A DNA stretch of 64,000 nucleotides from SIG424 sp045546695 (GTDB lineage: Bacteria > Bacillota > Clostridia > UBA1212 > UBA1255): positions 3,352 through 67,351 of the forward strand of contig JAZQDE010000052.1 of assembly GCA_045546695.1 (NCBI GenBank). Direction: 5' to 3'. Below the pieces are notes generated by a model, which did no database searches, was not told the DNA's origin, and was given only the letters and a program-made list of their open reading frames with translations. Both the position numbers and the translations under genes were made by a program. This document shows, piece by piece, positions 42,485 to 50,861 of this stretch. Position 1 is the stretch's first letter. The number at the start of each line of letters is the position of its first letter.

Positions 42485-44343
42485 AAAAGCCACGGATAAA
42501 AAACAAGAAGAATCCTGTTCTTGCGCTCGTATATTGCGCGATGCTCGCATCTATGAGCATCGTACTTTCGCGTTATCTGTCAATATCTGTCGGAATGGGA
42601 ATCAGAATCAGCCTTGGTAATCTACCTATTATATTATCCGGACTTATGTTTGGTCCTTTCGCAGGTGCGGCCGTTGGCTTTGCAGCCGACTTTATAGGTG
42701 CTACAGTGCTCACAGGCACAACGCCGGCAAATTACAATCCTTTCCTTATGGCAGGACCGATTCTGATGGGTATCCTCCCCTGGCTTGTGCGCGTCATATT
42801 CTACGGTAAAAAGCGCGTAAAACACACTCTGCCGGCGCTTGCTTCCATTACTCTTATTACACATATGTGCACATCGGTGCTCATCACAACACCGATACTC
42901 AACTATTTCTTTATGAATTTTGAAGGTGTTGCTTTCTGGTCATTTCTGGGAACACGCGCGCTAATTTATGCCGCAACAGCAATCGTTGAAGCAGTTGCAA
43001 TCTTTGCCCTTCTCAAGGCACGCGCTGTGAAAATAAAAAATATGACGCCGGGATACAAGATGTCATACGAAGCGACCACTACGTATATTCATTCCGTAAG
43101 CTGGAAAGGCAGCCGTCTTGGCCTTAGCAGAATCACAGAACTTATGCAGAAGCTTGGAAATCCTCAGGATTCTCTTAAATTCGTTCACGTTGCCGGCACA
43201 AACGGCAAAGGTTCCGTCTGCTCAATGGTAAATTCTGTATTGCTCGAAGCAGGATATACGGTCGGTTTGTTTACGTCCCCTTACATGTATCGTTTTAACG
43301 AAAGAATTCAGCTTAATTCCGAGCCGATATCAGACGAAGATCTGGCAGAAGTCACCTCCTACGTGCGTGCTTTTGCAGATGAAATGAAAGATTCCCCTAC
43401 TGAATTTGAGCTTATCACCGCAATTGCCCTTGAATATTTCAAACGCAAAGAATGCGACGTCGTTGTTTTTGAAGTCGGCATGGGCGGATTGCTCGATTCT
43501 ACAAACGTTATATCTACCCCACTCGTGTCGGTTATTACAAAAATTGACATGGACCACGTAAAGGAGCTCGGACCTACGCTCGCTGATATCACACGTGCCA
43601 AAGCAGGTATTATCAAAGACGGTGGTATAGTCGTTGCAACGGCCGACCCGACAGGCGTTATAAAAGAGACTGTAGCTTCCAGAAATTGTCAGCTTTTCAC
43701 GATGGATGACGATGCCATTGAGGTTATAGAATCTTCTGTGTGCGGCAATACGATAAATTATAAGAATTACAAAAATATTACAGTTCCACTTGCCGGTATT
43801 TACCAGGCAACAAACACAGCTATCGCCCTTGAGGTGCTCACAGTCCTTCGCGGAATGCTTAATATTTCACTTGAAAATATCGTTACAGGCTTAGAAAACG
43901 TTAGCTGGCCGGGCAGATTTGAGATAATGAAAAAAGAGCCTCTTTTCCTGTATGACGGCGCTCACAATATGCATGGCCTTAACGCAACACTTGCAAGTCT
44001 TGACAAATATTTCCAGGGCCGCAAGTTCATCGTTCTTACAGGAATGATGGCTGACAAAGATGTGACACACATGGTTGAGCTTCTTGCCACTTGCTGCCAA
44101 AAAGTTGTCACGACTCGTCCTGACAACCCAAGGGCCCTTGATCCTGCAGAGCTTGCCGACAAGTTCAGGGCTACAAAGGCATGCTCAGGCGGCGCCTTTT
44201 CACCTGACGACGTGTATGTTACCGGAAATATCCATGACGCCATAATCAAAGCGCATGAGATTGCCGGTGAAAATGATATAATTTGTGCATTAGGTTCACT
44301 TTATATGTATAAAGATATAAAAGGAGAGTTAAAAAATGATTAA
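42481..44343 (+). CDS. Fusion of folate ECF S component (FolT) and folylpolyglutamate synthase (FolC)
   Basis: 620 residues in one open frame. Residues 1 to about 185 form a six-helix ECF S component of the FolT type (GMGIRISLGNLPIILSGLMFGP, NPFLMAGPILMGILPWLVR). Residues about 194-620 are a complete FolC: YIHSVSWKGSRLGLSRITELM, P-loop HVAGTNGKGSVCSMVN, FEVGMGGLLDSTNVI, DGAHNMHG and ALGSLYMYKDI. FolT binds folate for import; FolC adds glutamates that trap it. ATG codons at 43042 and 43060 lie at the junction, the latter after a weak GGGA, so a separate FolC from internal initiation is possible. It overlaps both neighbours. Confidence 0.88.
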   Translation: MKKPRIKNKKNPVLALVYCAMLASMSIVLSRYLSISVGMGIRISLGNLPIILSGLMFGPFAGAAVGFAADFIGATVLTGTTPANYNPFLMAGPILMGILPWLVRVIFYGKKRVKHTLPALASITLITHMCTSVLITTPILNYFFMNFEGVAFWSFLGTRALIYAATAIVEAVAIFALLKARAVKIKNMTPGYKMSYEATTTYIHSVSWKGSRLGLSRITELMQKLGNPQDSLKFVHVAGTNGKGSVCSMVNSVLLEAGYTVGLFTSPYMYRFNERIQLNSEPISDEDLAEVTSYVRAFADEMKDSPTEFELITAIALEYFKRKECDVVVFEVGMGGLLDSTNVISTPLVSVITKIDMDHVKELGPTLADITRAKAGIIKDGGIVVATADPTGVIKETVASRNCQLFTMDDDAIEVIESSVCGNTINYKNYKNITVPLAGIYQATNTAIALEVLTVLRGMLNISLENIVTGLENVSWPGRFEIMKKEPLFLYDGAHNMHGLNATLASLDKYFQGRKFIVLTGMMADKDVTHMVELLATCCQKVVTTRPDNPRALDPAELADKFRATKACSGGAFSPDDVYVTGNIHDAIIKAHEIAGENDIICALGSLYMYKDIKGELKND

Positions 44344-45379
44344 AGAGCGTTTATTTGACCGTTCAGAAGATGGTAGCGAGATTATTTGCTACCGTATCGA
44401 AAACTCAACTTCATACGTTGAGATTCTCAATTACGGCGGAATTATCCGTGCAATTGTTGTGCCTGACAAAGACGGAAATCTTACCGACGTTGCTATCGGA
44501 ATGGACAGCATTCAGGGCTATAAAGACTATCATGGCTCATATTTCGGAGCACTCATCGGCAGATGTGCCAACAGAATCGGCGCAGGCAAATTTACATTAA
44601 ATGGCAAAGATTATCAGGTTGCTTTAAACGACGGCGCAAATCACCTCCATGGTGGTATGAAGGGATACGAATCCTATATCTGGGAAGTTGATCCTTACGA
44701 TGCAGATTCCGATACACTCGTACTTCACCACTTTGACCCGGATATGCGTGAAAATTATCCCGGAAACGTAAAGATTACTGTTACCTACTCTTTCACAGAA
44801 AACAGCGAGTTGATTATTGATTACAAAGCTGTATCAGATGCAGACACAGTATTCAATCCTACAAACCACGCTTATTTCAACCTCAACGGCGCAGGCAGTG
44901 GCGATATTTACGGCCATTATCTGGAAATCAACGCTGATTATTTCACACCTGTAAACTCAGCTTGTCTGCCGACAGGAGAAGAAAAGCCCGTTACTCCTGC
45001 AATCAGCTTCAAGCCCGGCAAAAAAATCGGCGATGGTCTTATCGGCTGCGCTGATGACCCTGATATCGTTGCAGGCGGCGGATATGACTGCAACTACGTA
45101 CTCGGCGATAACGGCAAGATGAAAAAAGCTGCCACAGCAATCGGCGACGTAAGCGGCATAAAGATGGAAGTTTACACAACACAGCCCGGCGTTCAGCTTT
45201 ATTCAGGCAACTTCATGTCTGATAACATCCCGGGAAAAGATGGCAAAATCTACAATTATCGTACTGCATTTTGCTTAGAAACACAGTTTGCACCTGACAG
45301 CATCAACCACCCCGACTGGGACAGCCCGATTCTGCGTGCAAACGAGCCCTGTCACTACATTACAAAGTACGTTTTCTGA
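44336..45379 (+). CDS. galM: Aldose 1-epimerase (galactose mutarotase)
   Basis: 347 residues. GGIIRAIVVPDKDG, YFGALIGRCANRIGAGKF, NHLHGGMKGY (catalytic His region), NPTNHAYFNLNG (second His), YDCNYVL and FCLETQFAPDSINHP (catalytic Glu) are the family signatures. It interconverts alpha and beta anomers of galactose or glucose. The ATG overlaps the end of the FolT-FolC gene by 8 nt, with GGAGAG ahead. It is the third gene of an otherwise folate-linked unit. Confidence 0.95.
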   Translation: MIKERLFDRSEDGSEIICYRIENSTSYVEILNYGGIIRAIVVPDKDGNLTDVAIGMDSIQGYKDYHGSYFGALIGRCANRIGAGKFTLNGKDYQVALNDGANHLHGGMKGYESYIWEVDPYDADSDTLVLHHFDPDMRENYPGNVKITVTYSFTENSELIIDYKAVSDADTVFNPTNHAYFNLNGAGSGDIYGHYLEINADYFTPVNSACLPTGEEKPVTPAISFKPGKKIGDGLIGCADDPDIVAGGGYDCNYVLGDNGKMKKAATAIGDVSGIKMEVYTTQPGVQLYSGNFMSDNIPGKDGKIYNYRTAFCLETQFAPDSINHPDWDSPILRANEPCHYITKYVF

Positions 45380-45426
45380 CAGATATTAATAAACAGTAAA
45401 ACTTTATATTGCGGCGAAAATATCAA

Positions 45427-45455
45427 TTGTATTTTTGAAAAACCCGCGGTATAAT
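45427..45455 (+). promoter_or_regulatory. Promoter of gap
   Basis: TTGTAT (45427-45432) and a perfect TATAAT (45450-45455) with a 17-nt spacer, about 35 nt ahead of the start. Confidence 0.75.
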
Positions 45456-45495
45456 AGCAAAGTTAAAACTATATATTTTTTTGGAGGTTTTTAAT

Positions 45496-46506
45496 ATGGC
45501 AGTAAAAGTTGCTATTAACGGTTTCGGTAGAATTGGACGTCTTGCTTTCAGACAGATGTTCGACGCAGAAGGTTATGAAGTTGTTGCTATCAACGACTTA
45601 ACAAGCCCTAAGATGCTTGCTCACCTTCTTAAATATGATACAGCTCAAGGTAGATATGATGGTCACACAGTTGATTTTGATGATAACTCAATCACAGTAG
45701 ATGGCAAAAAGATTTCTATCCTCGCTGAAAAAGACGCAGCTAACCTTCCTTGGGGTGCTTACGATGTAGACGTTGTATTAGAGTGCACAGGTTTCTACAC
45801 ATCAAAGGAAAAGGCAAGCGCACACATCGCTGCCGGCGCTAAGAAAGTTGTTATTTCTGCTCCTGCAGGCAATGATCTTCCTACAATCGTTTATGGCGTT
45901 AACGAAGGCACATTAACAAAAGAAGATACAGTTATTTCAGCTGCTTCATGCACAACAAACTGTCTCGCTCCTATGGCTAAAGCTCTTAACGACTACGCTC
46001 CTATCCTCAGCGGTATCATGACAACTGTTCACGCTTACACAGGCGACCAGATGACTCTTGATGGTCCTCAGAGAAAAGGCGACCTTCGTCGTTCACGTGC
46101 TGCAGCTGCTAACATCGTTCCTAACTCAACAGGCGCAGCTAAAGCTATCGGTCTTGTAATTCCTGAGCTCAACGGCAAACTCATCGGTTCTGCACAGAGA
46201 GTTCCTACATTCACAGGTTCTACAACAATCCTCGTTGCAGTAGTAGAAGGCAATGTTACTAAAGAAGGTATCAACGCAGCTATGAAGGCAGCAGCTAACC
46301 AGTCATTCGGTTACAACGAAGATGAGATCGTTTCTTCTGATATCATCGGTATCAAATATGGTTCACTCTTTGATGCTACACAGACAATGGTAACAAAGAT
46401 TGATGACAACCTTTCACAGGTACAGGTTGTTTCTTGGTATGACAACGAAAACTCATACACAAGCCAGATGGTAAGAACAATTAAGTACTTCGCAGAACTT
46501 AACTAA
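45496..46506 (+). CDS. gap: Glyceraldehyde-3-phosphate dehydrogenase, type I
   Basis: 336 residues. NAD-binding INGFGRIGRLAFRQM opens the protein, and the catalytic SAASCTTNCLAPMAKAL is near residue 150. VHAYTGDQMTLDGP, RRSRAAAANIVPNSTGAAKAIG and SWYDNENSYTSQMVRT complete the family pattern. It makes 1,3-bisphosphoglycerate in glycolysis. GGAGG lies 9 nt ahead of the ATG. Codon use is visibly biased, as expected of a highly expressed gene. Own promoter and strong terminator. Confidence 0.98.
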   Translation: MAVKVAINGFGRIGRLAFRQMFDAEGYEVVAINDLTSPKMLAHLLKYDTAQGRYDGHTVDFDDNSITVDGKKISILAEKDAANLPWGAYDVDVVLECTGFYTSKEKASAHIAAGAKKVVISAPAGNDLPTIVYGVNEGTLTKEDTVISAASCTTNCLAPMAKALNDYAPILSGIMTTVHAYTGDQMTLDGPQRKGDLRRSRAAAANIVPNSTGAAKAIGLVIPELNGKLIGSAQRVPTFTGSTTILVAVVEGNVTKEGINAAMKAAANQSFGYNEDEIVSSDIIGIKYGSLFDATQTMVTKIDDNLSQVQVVSWYDNENSYTSQMVRTIKYFAELN

Positions 46507-46522
46507 TTCCTACAAAAAATTA

Positions 46523-46553
46523 GCGCCGTTCAATCCGAACGGCGCTTTTTTTT
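46523..46553 (+). terminator. Intrinsic terminator of gap
   Basis: GCGCCGTTC, a 5-nt loop and GAACGGCGC, followed by T8. Strong in the plus direction; the A run upstream gives it some use on the minus strand for nothing known. Confidence 0.95.
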
Positions 46554-46560
46554 AATCAAA

Positions 46561-47733
46561 TTACATCATATCATTTTTTGCAAAATCCTTATTGCGGTGA
46601 AAAGTCTCTCTTATCTCCTCTACCGTTCCGGTTGTCATCATGTAGCTGTACTCAAGCGGCTTGAACGAAACAAGCTCAATCTGTTTGAGCGGTGCTACGT
46701 AATTGCATGCAGCATTGTATGGGTCTTTTGACTTATTGTATTCATGCTTGCCGGCAAGCAAAATTTCAATTCCCGGTACGTACAGGCCTATGCCATAATC
46801 ATCGCTGTCGTTTGTCCAGCAGCACCACGTCTCGGTGTTAGTCGGCTTTACTATAAAATAACAAAATCTGTTATATTGCGGGTCGCCCCAGAATTTAAGA
46901 TCGGGACGCGCTGTAAGCGTATCACCTGTCCACGGCTTTTCACCGTCATAATGCCTGAAATTGTCAAGGTAGCTGACAGTATAAAAAGCAGGAAGTTCCT
47001 GATGCGCAGGGCGATGCTTCCAGCCTGAGAAGTCAACAAAACGATTCTCAACCAGTATATAATCCGGCATAAGAATGTAAGAATTTTCCATATAGCTCGG
47101 TGTAATTGCGCCGTCAAGAGACCAGTCCTGCGGCTGAGACTTTACGTATACGCCATTTTCTTTTTCAACAATATCAATAATCCTGCTGTGGTTTGCACAC
47201 TTGTCGCCACCTTGCACAGGATTGTACGACCAGCGCTGGTTGTTGAAATGCCCCGGCTCATATTCGTCGTTTCCACCCGTACCATAATATGACTGCTGAA
47301 TCAGGCGGCCCTCGTCTGCCTGATTTACGAGATTCTGCATGCCTTCTACAGGATTTTTACTGTCAGAAATATAGCAGATACCACCGCCCCACACAAGGCG
47401 TATACCGACCTTGAAGCGATCATTTTCAATATAATACGTATCGCGACTGAAAATGCGATATTTTTCGCAGGAGAAGTCATGTAATTCAAACTCGCCTTCT
47501 TCGCCTGTTATGCTTTCAAAACTAAGTGAAACTGCAGCTTCTGCATACTTTTCATCGAGATATTCCGGAATCAGGCAATTAAACGTGTTCTCTCCTGCCT
47601 CAAGGAAAAAACTGTCAGTTTTTTCTTCGCCATCCAGAATGTAATTAAGCCTGCCGCGCAGTGGTTTAGTCGAAAAATAGTTTAGCGAATATCTGTTGAA
47701 TGGTCCTTGGAACTGTTTTTCAATAAATACCAT
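46561..47733 (-). CDS. Uncharacterised carbohydrate-associated protein, possibly mutarotase-like
   Basis: 390 residues, no signal peptide. I do not recognise a named family. The N-terminal 110 residues look like a beta-sandwich. The core has RLVWGGGICYISD and NLVNQADEGRLIQQSYYGTGG, then NQRWSYNPVQGGD and a late AACNYVAPLKQIELVSFKPLEYSYMMTTG, which together recall galactose-mutarotase-fold proteins that bind sugars. Many Trp, Tyr and His residues fit a glycan site. GGAGG precedes the ATG. It follows the sugar isomerase gene by 11 nt, suggesting a two-gene carbohydrate unit. Confidence 0.7.
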   Translation of the reverse strand: MVFIEKQFQGPFNRYSLNYFSTKPLRGRLNYILDGEEKTDSFFLEAGENTFNCLIPEYLDEKYAEAAVSLSFESITGEEGEFELHDFSCEKYRIFSRDTYYIENDRFKVGIRLVWGGGICYISDSKNPVEGMQNLVNQADEGRLIQQSYYGTGGNDEYEPGHFNNQRWSYNPVQGGDKCANHSRIIDIVEKENGVYVKSQPQDWSLDGAITPSYMENSYILMPDYILVENRFVDFSGWKHRPAHQELPAFYTVSYLDNFRHYDGEKPWTGDTLTARPDLKFWGDPQYNRFCYFIVKPTNTETWCCWTNDSDDYGIGLYVPGIEILLAGKHEYNKSKDPYNAACNYVAPLKQIELVSFKPLEYSYMMTTGTVEEIRETFHRNKDFAKNDMM

Positions 47734-47744
47734 AAAATACCTCC

Positions 47745-48536
47745 TTATTCACAATCAACCATATCACGAAGACGATTTGCAGCTGTGGCGGCTCTTTCGT
47801 AATATTCACTGGCAGTTATTTCATTATATATGTCGGCATGCGATGAGAAAATCTCAAGCGTCAACGTGCCGGTGTAGCCTGATTTTCTTATATGCTCTGC
47901 AACTTTTTGGTAATCAATAGTGCCATCAAATGGAATCATATGGTCGTCAGAATTGAAGATACCTCTGTTGTCGTGAATGTGGTTGCAAATCATGCGGTTT
48001 CCAAAAAGTGGCATATACTCACGTCCCGGCGTAAAGCAATTTTCATGTCCGCAATCCCAGCAAAAGCCAACAATATTGTCGTCTGTATACCTTTCCATTG
48101 CCCAGGCAAGGTTGTCCAGACGGCGCTGATTTTCAAAAGCAATCTTTATGCCTTCTGATGCGGCATGTTCGACAAGGCGGTCAAAACGGCCCCTGCCAAT
48201 ATCTGTAATTGTAGGCGGATTCATGCCGGATGATAAATGAACGACACAAATACCGGCGCCAATGATATGACATCTGTCAACGGCCCTTTTCAGGTGCGAG
48301 AGCATCTCATCGCCTTCAATACAGTCAAGCCAGATTTTGTTAATCCCCCTGAATGGTGCATGAAGCATTTCTGATATCATGTTATATTTTTCCTGCGCCT
48401 TGGCAAGCTCTTTAAGCTCGTCGTCGGCACGACTTGCTTCAAACACGACGTCAAAACCAAGGCGTGACATTATTTCAAGTTGTTCATTATATGTAATTCC
48501 CGGGTATGCGCCCGCGCTGATACCGATTTTTCTCAT
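47745..48536 (-). CDS. Sugar phosphate isomerase/epimerase, TIM barrel
   Basis: 263 residues. ISAGAYPGITYNEQLEIMSRL, LHAPFRGINKIWLDC, GICVVHLSSG, IKIAFENQRR (metal Glu), GFCWDCGHENCFTP (metal Asp, His), CNHIHDNRG and LTLEIFSS (metal Glu) fit the xylose-isomerase-like barrel. It is a different subgroup from the paralogue at 30382-31347. Substrate unknown. It is upstream of the unknown mutarotase-like gene on the same strand. Confidence 0.88.
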   Translation of the reverse strand: MRKIGISAGAYPGITYNEQLEIMSRLGFDVVFEASRADDELKELAKAQEKYNMISEMLHAPFRGINKIWLDCIEGDEMLSHLKRAVDRCHIIGAGICVVHLSSGMNPPTITDIGRGRFDRLVEHAASEGIKIAFENQRRLDNLAWAMERYTDDNIVGFCWDCGHENCFTPGREYMPLFGNRMICNHIHDNRGIFNSDDHMIPFDGTIDYQKVAEHIRKSGYTGTLTLEIFSSHADIYNEITASEYYERAATAANRLRDMVDCE

Positions 48537-48617
48537 TATCTGCCTTTTAACTCCTGTAAAATCATAGTTTTTTCATTTTAGCTTGCTGAAAACGTTTTGT
48601 CAATTTGGCTGAACACG

Positions 48618-48650
48618 AAAAAAATGCTGCGCACGTGTCGAATGCGCAGC
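48618..48650 (-). terminator. Intrinsic terminator behind ilvN
   Basis: GCTGCGCA and TGCGCAGC with a 9-nt loop, followed on the minus strand by T7. A second hairpin (AGAGCA...TGCTCT with inner CAGC/GCTG) lies at 48665-48692, between this and ilvN. It closes the seven-gene operon. Confidence 0.88.
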
Positions 48651-48741
48651 TTACATTGAGGGAGAGAGCAAATACAGCTATTGCTGTGCTCTTATGCTAA
48701 AATACAACACAAATTTGTCTTTTTTATGTCATAATGATTAT

Positions 48742-49233
48742 CTATGAGTGAATAGAATCAATTCCGCGGCTTAAAGACACTTTTCCGGTCCTTGCAACCT
48801 CGATAATTCCGAATTTTTCTATCATGCTGAGGAGTGCATTCGTCTTGTCGTACTGGCCTGTAAGTTCAATCGTCATAGAATCAGGACACAGATCAATAAT
48901 TCTTGCGCGGAAAACTTCAGCTATCTGGATAATCTCGCTGCGGCACGCCGAATCAGCTCTTACCTTAATGAGTACCAGCTCTCTTGTAACAATCGCATCG
49001 TCATCGAGCACCTTTACTTTAATAACACCAATGAGCTTTACAAGCTGGTGAATAATCTGGTCAAGGATTCTCTCATCAGTATCTACAATAACAGTAATAC
49101 GTGATATCTCCGCATCCTCAGTAATACCCACTGCGAGACTCTCGATATTGTATCCCCTGCGGCTGAAAAGATTAGTAACTCTGACGAGCATACCTGCTTT
49201 ATTTTCAACAAGAACCGATATTGTCTTTATCAT
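48742..49233 (-). CDS. ilvN: Acetolactate synthase small (regulatory) subunit
   Basis: 163 residues. The ACT domain is VLVENKAGMLVRVTNLFSRRGYNIESLAVG, followed by the C-terminal half with RELVLIKVRAD and LTGQYDKTNALLSMIEKFGIIEVARTGKVSLSRG. It gives valine feedback control of IlvB in known systems. GGAGGGG precedes the ATG, which overlaps the ilvB stop by 4 nt. Confidence 0.97.
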   Translation of the reverse strand: MIKTISVLVENKAGMLVRVTNLFSRRGYNIESLAVGITEDAEISRITVIVDTDERILDQIIHQLVKLIGVIKVKVLDDDAIVTRELVLIKVRADSACRSEIIQIAEVFRARIIDLCPDSMTIELTGQYDKTNALLSMIEKFGIIEVARTGKVSLSRGIDSIHS

Positions 49234-50861
49234 TTTACGTTCCCCTCCTGAATATCTATGCGCAAATCTATAAACGTTGCTTTCATTGTTTTTGTGTAAT
49301 AACCGACCGCCTCTTCAAACGAATCAGGGTCTGATACTTTAAAAGCCTGCAGTCCAAAACTCTTTGCCAATGCACAGTACAAAGGTTTTTTCTTCAGAAC
49401 TGTCTGTGAAAAGCGTCTGTGGCACTTTTCTGCCTGCAAATCGTGAACCATGCCTAATTTACCATTATTTACCATAATAACCAAAACGGGCAAATTATAA
49501 GCTTTAATTGTCGCAAGCTCGTGACAGCTCATACCAAAGCCGCCATCACCTACTATCAGCACGACGGGTTTATCCTTTGCATATACGCTCGTACCTATCG
49601 CAGCGCCCATACCAAAGCCCATAGTACCAAGGCCACCACTTGTAATAAAACTTCCACATTTTACAAACGGATAATTGCGTGCCACCCACATCTGATGGTT
49701 GCCTACGTCTGCAACAATGTACGCCTCACTTCCCATTTTTTCACCAAGAATCTTAAGAAGCTTGTCTTTATTGCCTGCCGACGTCACCGGTGAAAAGCGT
49801 TCAGGAGTCAATGATTTTTTGTCTTCTAAGTGGCTGATGAGTTCCGGAAGAATATCTGCCGCATCACCTACAAGGAAGCAATCCGATGAAATCACTTTGT
49901 TGATTTCTGCCCTGTCGCTGTCAATATGAATAACTTTCTTAAGACCTGATTGCAGAACCTCACGTTCTGATCTGGACACTGTTGTTTTATTGCTGAATCT
50001 CGTACCAATCGCTATTATAAGGTCGGCATCATTAAAAGCTTTATTTGCCTCACGGCTTCCAAAGGTGCCACAAAAACCCATATATCCGGGATAATCCCAT
50101 GCAATGGAATCTACTGCCATCAGCGATGAACAAATATTGCAATCCAGAAGAGAAGCAAGTCTCTTTATATTATCAATAACAAGAGGATCTTTATTATTCT
50201 TGACACCACCACCGATAAGAATCACCGGTTTTGCGCTTTGAGAAATCATTTGAGCAGCATTGTCAATTACATCTTCCTGTATGTCAGTTTGCGATACAGT
50301 GCATTTCATAAGCTTGTCGGCTCTCAATTTCTCTATGCGTCTTATATAGCTTGTAGCGGTAAAAGATTCCAGTACGTCTTTTGGTATATCGACAAGAACC
50401 GGTCCTTTGCGACCACTGTTTGCTATTACGAAAGCGTTGCGGACAGCCTCTCCGATTTCTTCGATACTGTGTACGACACAGTTATACTTCGTAACCGACA
50501 TCGTAATGCCCACTATATCAACTTCCTGAAAACTGTCTGTACCAATCAGGTGCTGATCAACGTTTCCCGTTATAACAACCATCGGAACAGAATCCATATA
50601 GGCATTTGCTATACCTGTCACAAGATTGGTCGCACCGGGGCCGGACGTTGCAATCACAACTCCTGTCTTGCCTGAGACCCTTGCATACGCGTCTGCAGCA
50701 TGCGCAGCAGCCTGCTCGTGAGCCGTTCTGATATGAGTTATACTACGTCTTTTCTGATACAATTCGTCATAAACAGACAAAACAGTAGCGCCCGGATAAC
50801 CGAACACTACGTCAACGTTATTTTCACATAAAATGTCAACTAAATATCTTGCCCCATTCAT
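49230..50861 (-). CDS. ilvB: Acetolactate synthase large subunit
   Basis: 543 residues. The catalytic Glu is in HIRTAHEQAAAHAADAYAR, the glycine-rich start is VVFGYPGATVLSVYDEL, and the ThDP motif is VGDGGFGMSCHELATIKAYNLPVLVIMVNN near residue 425. ATSGPGATNLVTGIANAYMDSVP is highly conserved. It condenses pyruvate for valine/leucine or pyruvate with 2-oxobutyrate for isoleucine. The start overlaps the end of the LTA synthase-like gene by 26 nt. No T-box or leucine leader precedes it, so it depends on the operon promoter. Confidence 0.96.
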   Translation of the reverse strand: MNGARYLVDILCENNVDVVFGYPGATVLSVYDELYQKRRSITHIRTAHEQAAAHAADAYARVSGKTGVVIATSGPGATNLVTGIANAYMDSVPMVVITGNVDQHLIGTDSFQEVDIVGITMSVTKYNCVVHSIEEIGEAVRNAFVIANSGRKGPVLVDIPKDVLESFTATSYIRRIEKLRADKLMKCTVSQTDIQEDVIDNAAQMISQSAKPVILIGGGVKNNKDPLVIDNIKRLASLLDCNICSSLMAVDSIAWDYPGYMGFCGTFGSREANKAFNDADLIIAIGTRFSNKTTVSRSEREVLQSGLKKVIHIDSDRAEINKVISSDCFLVGDAADILPELISHLEDKKSLTPERFSPVTSAGNKDKLLKILGEKMGSEAYIVADVGNHQMWVARNYPFVKCGSFITSGGLGTMGFGMGAAIGTSVYAKDKPVVLIVGDGGFGMSCHELATIKAYNLPVLVIMVNNGKLGMVHDLQAEKCHRRFSQTVLKKKPLYCALAKSFGLQAFKVSDPDSFEEAVGYYTKTMKATFIDLRIDIQEGNVK

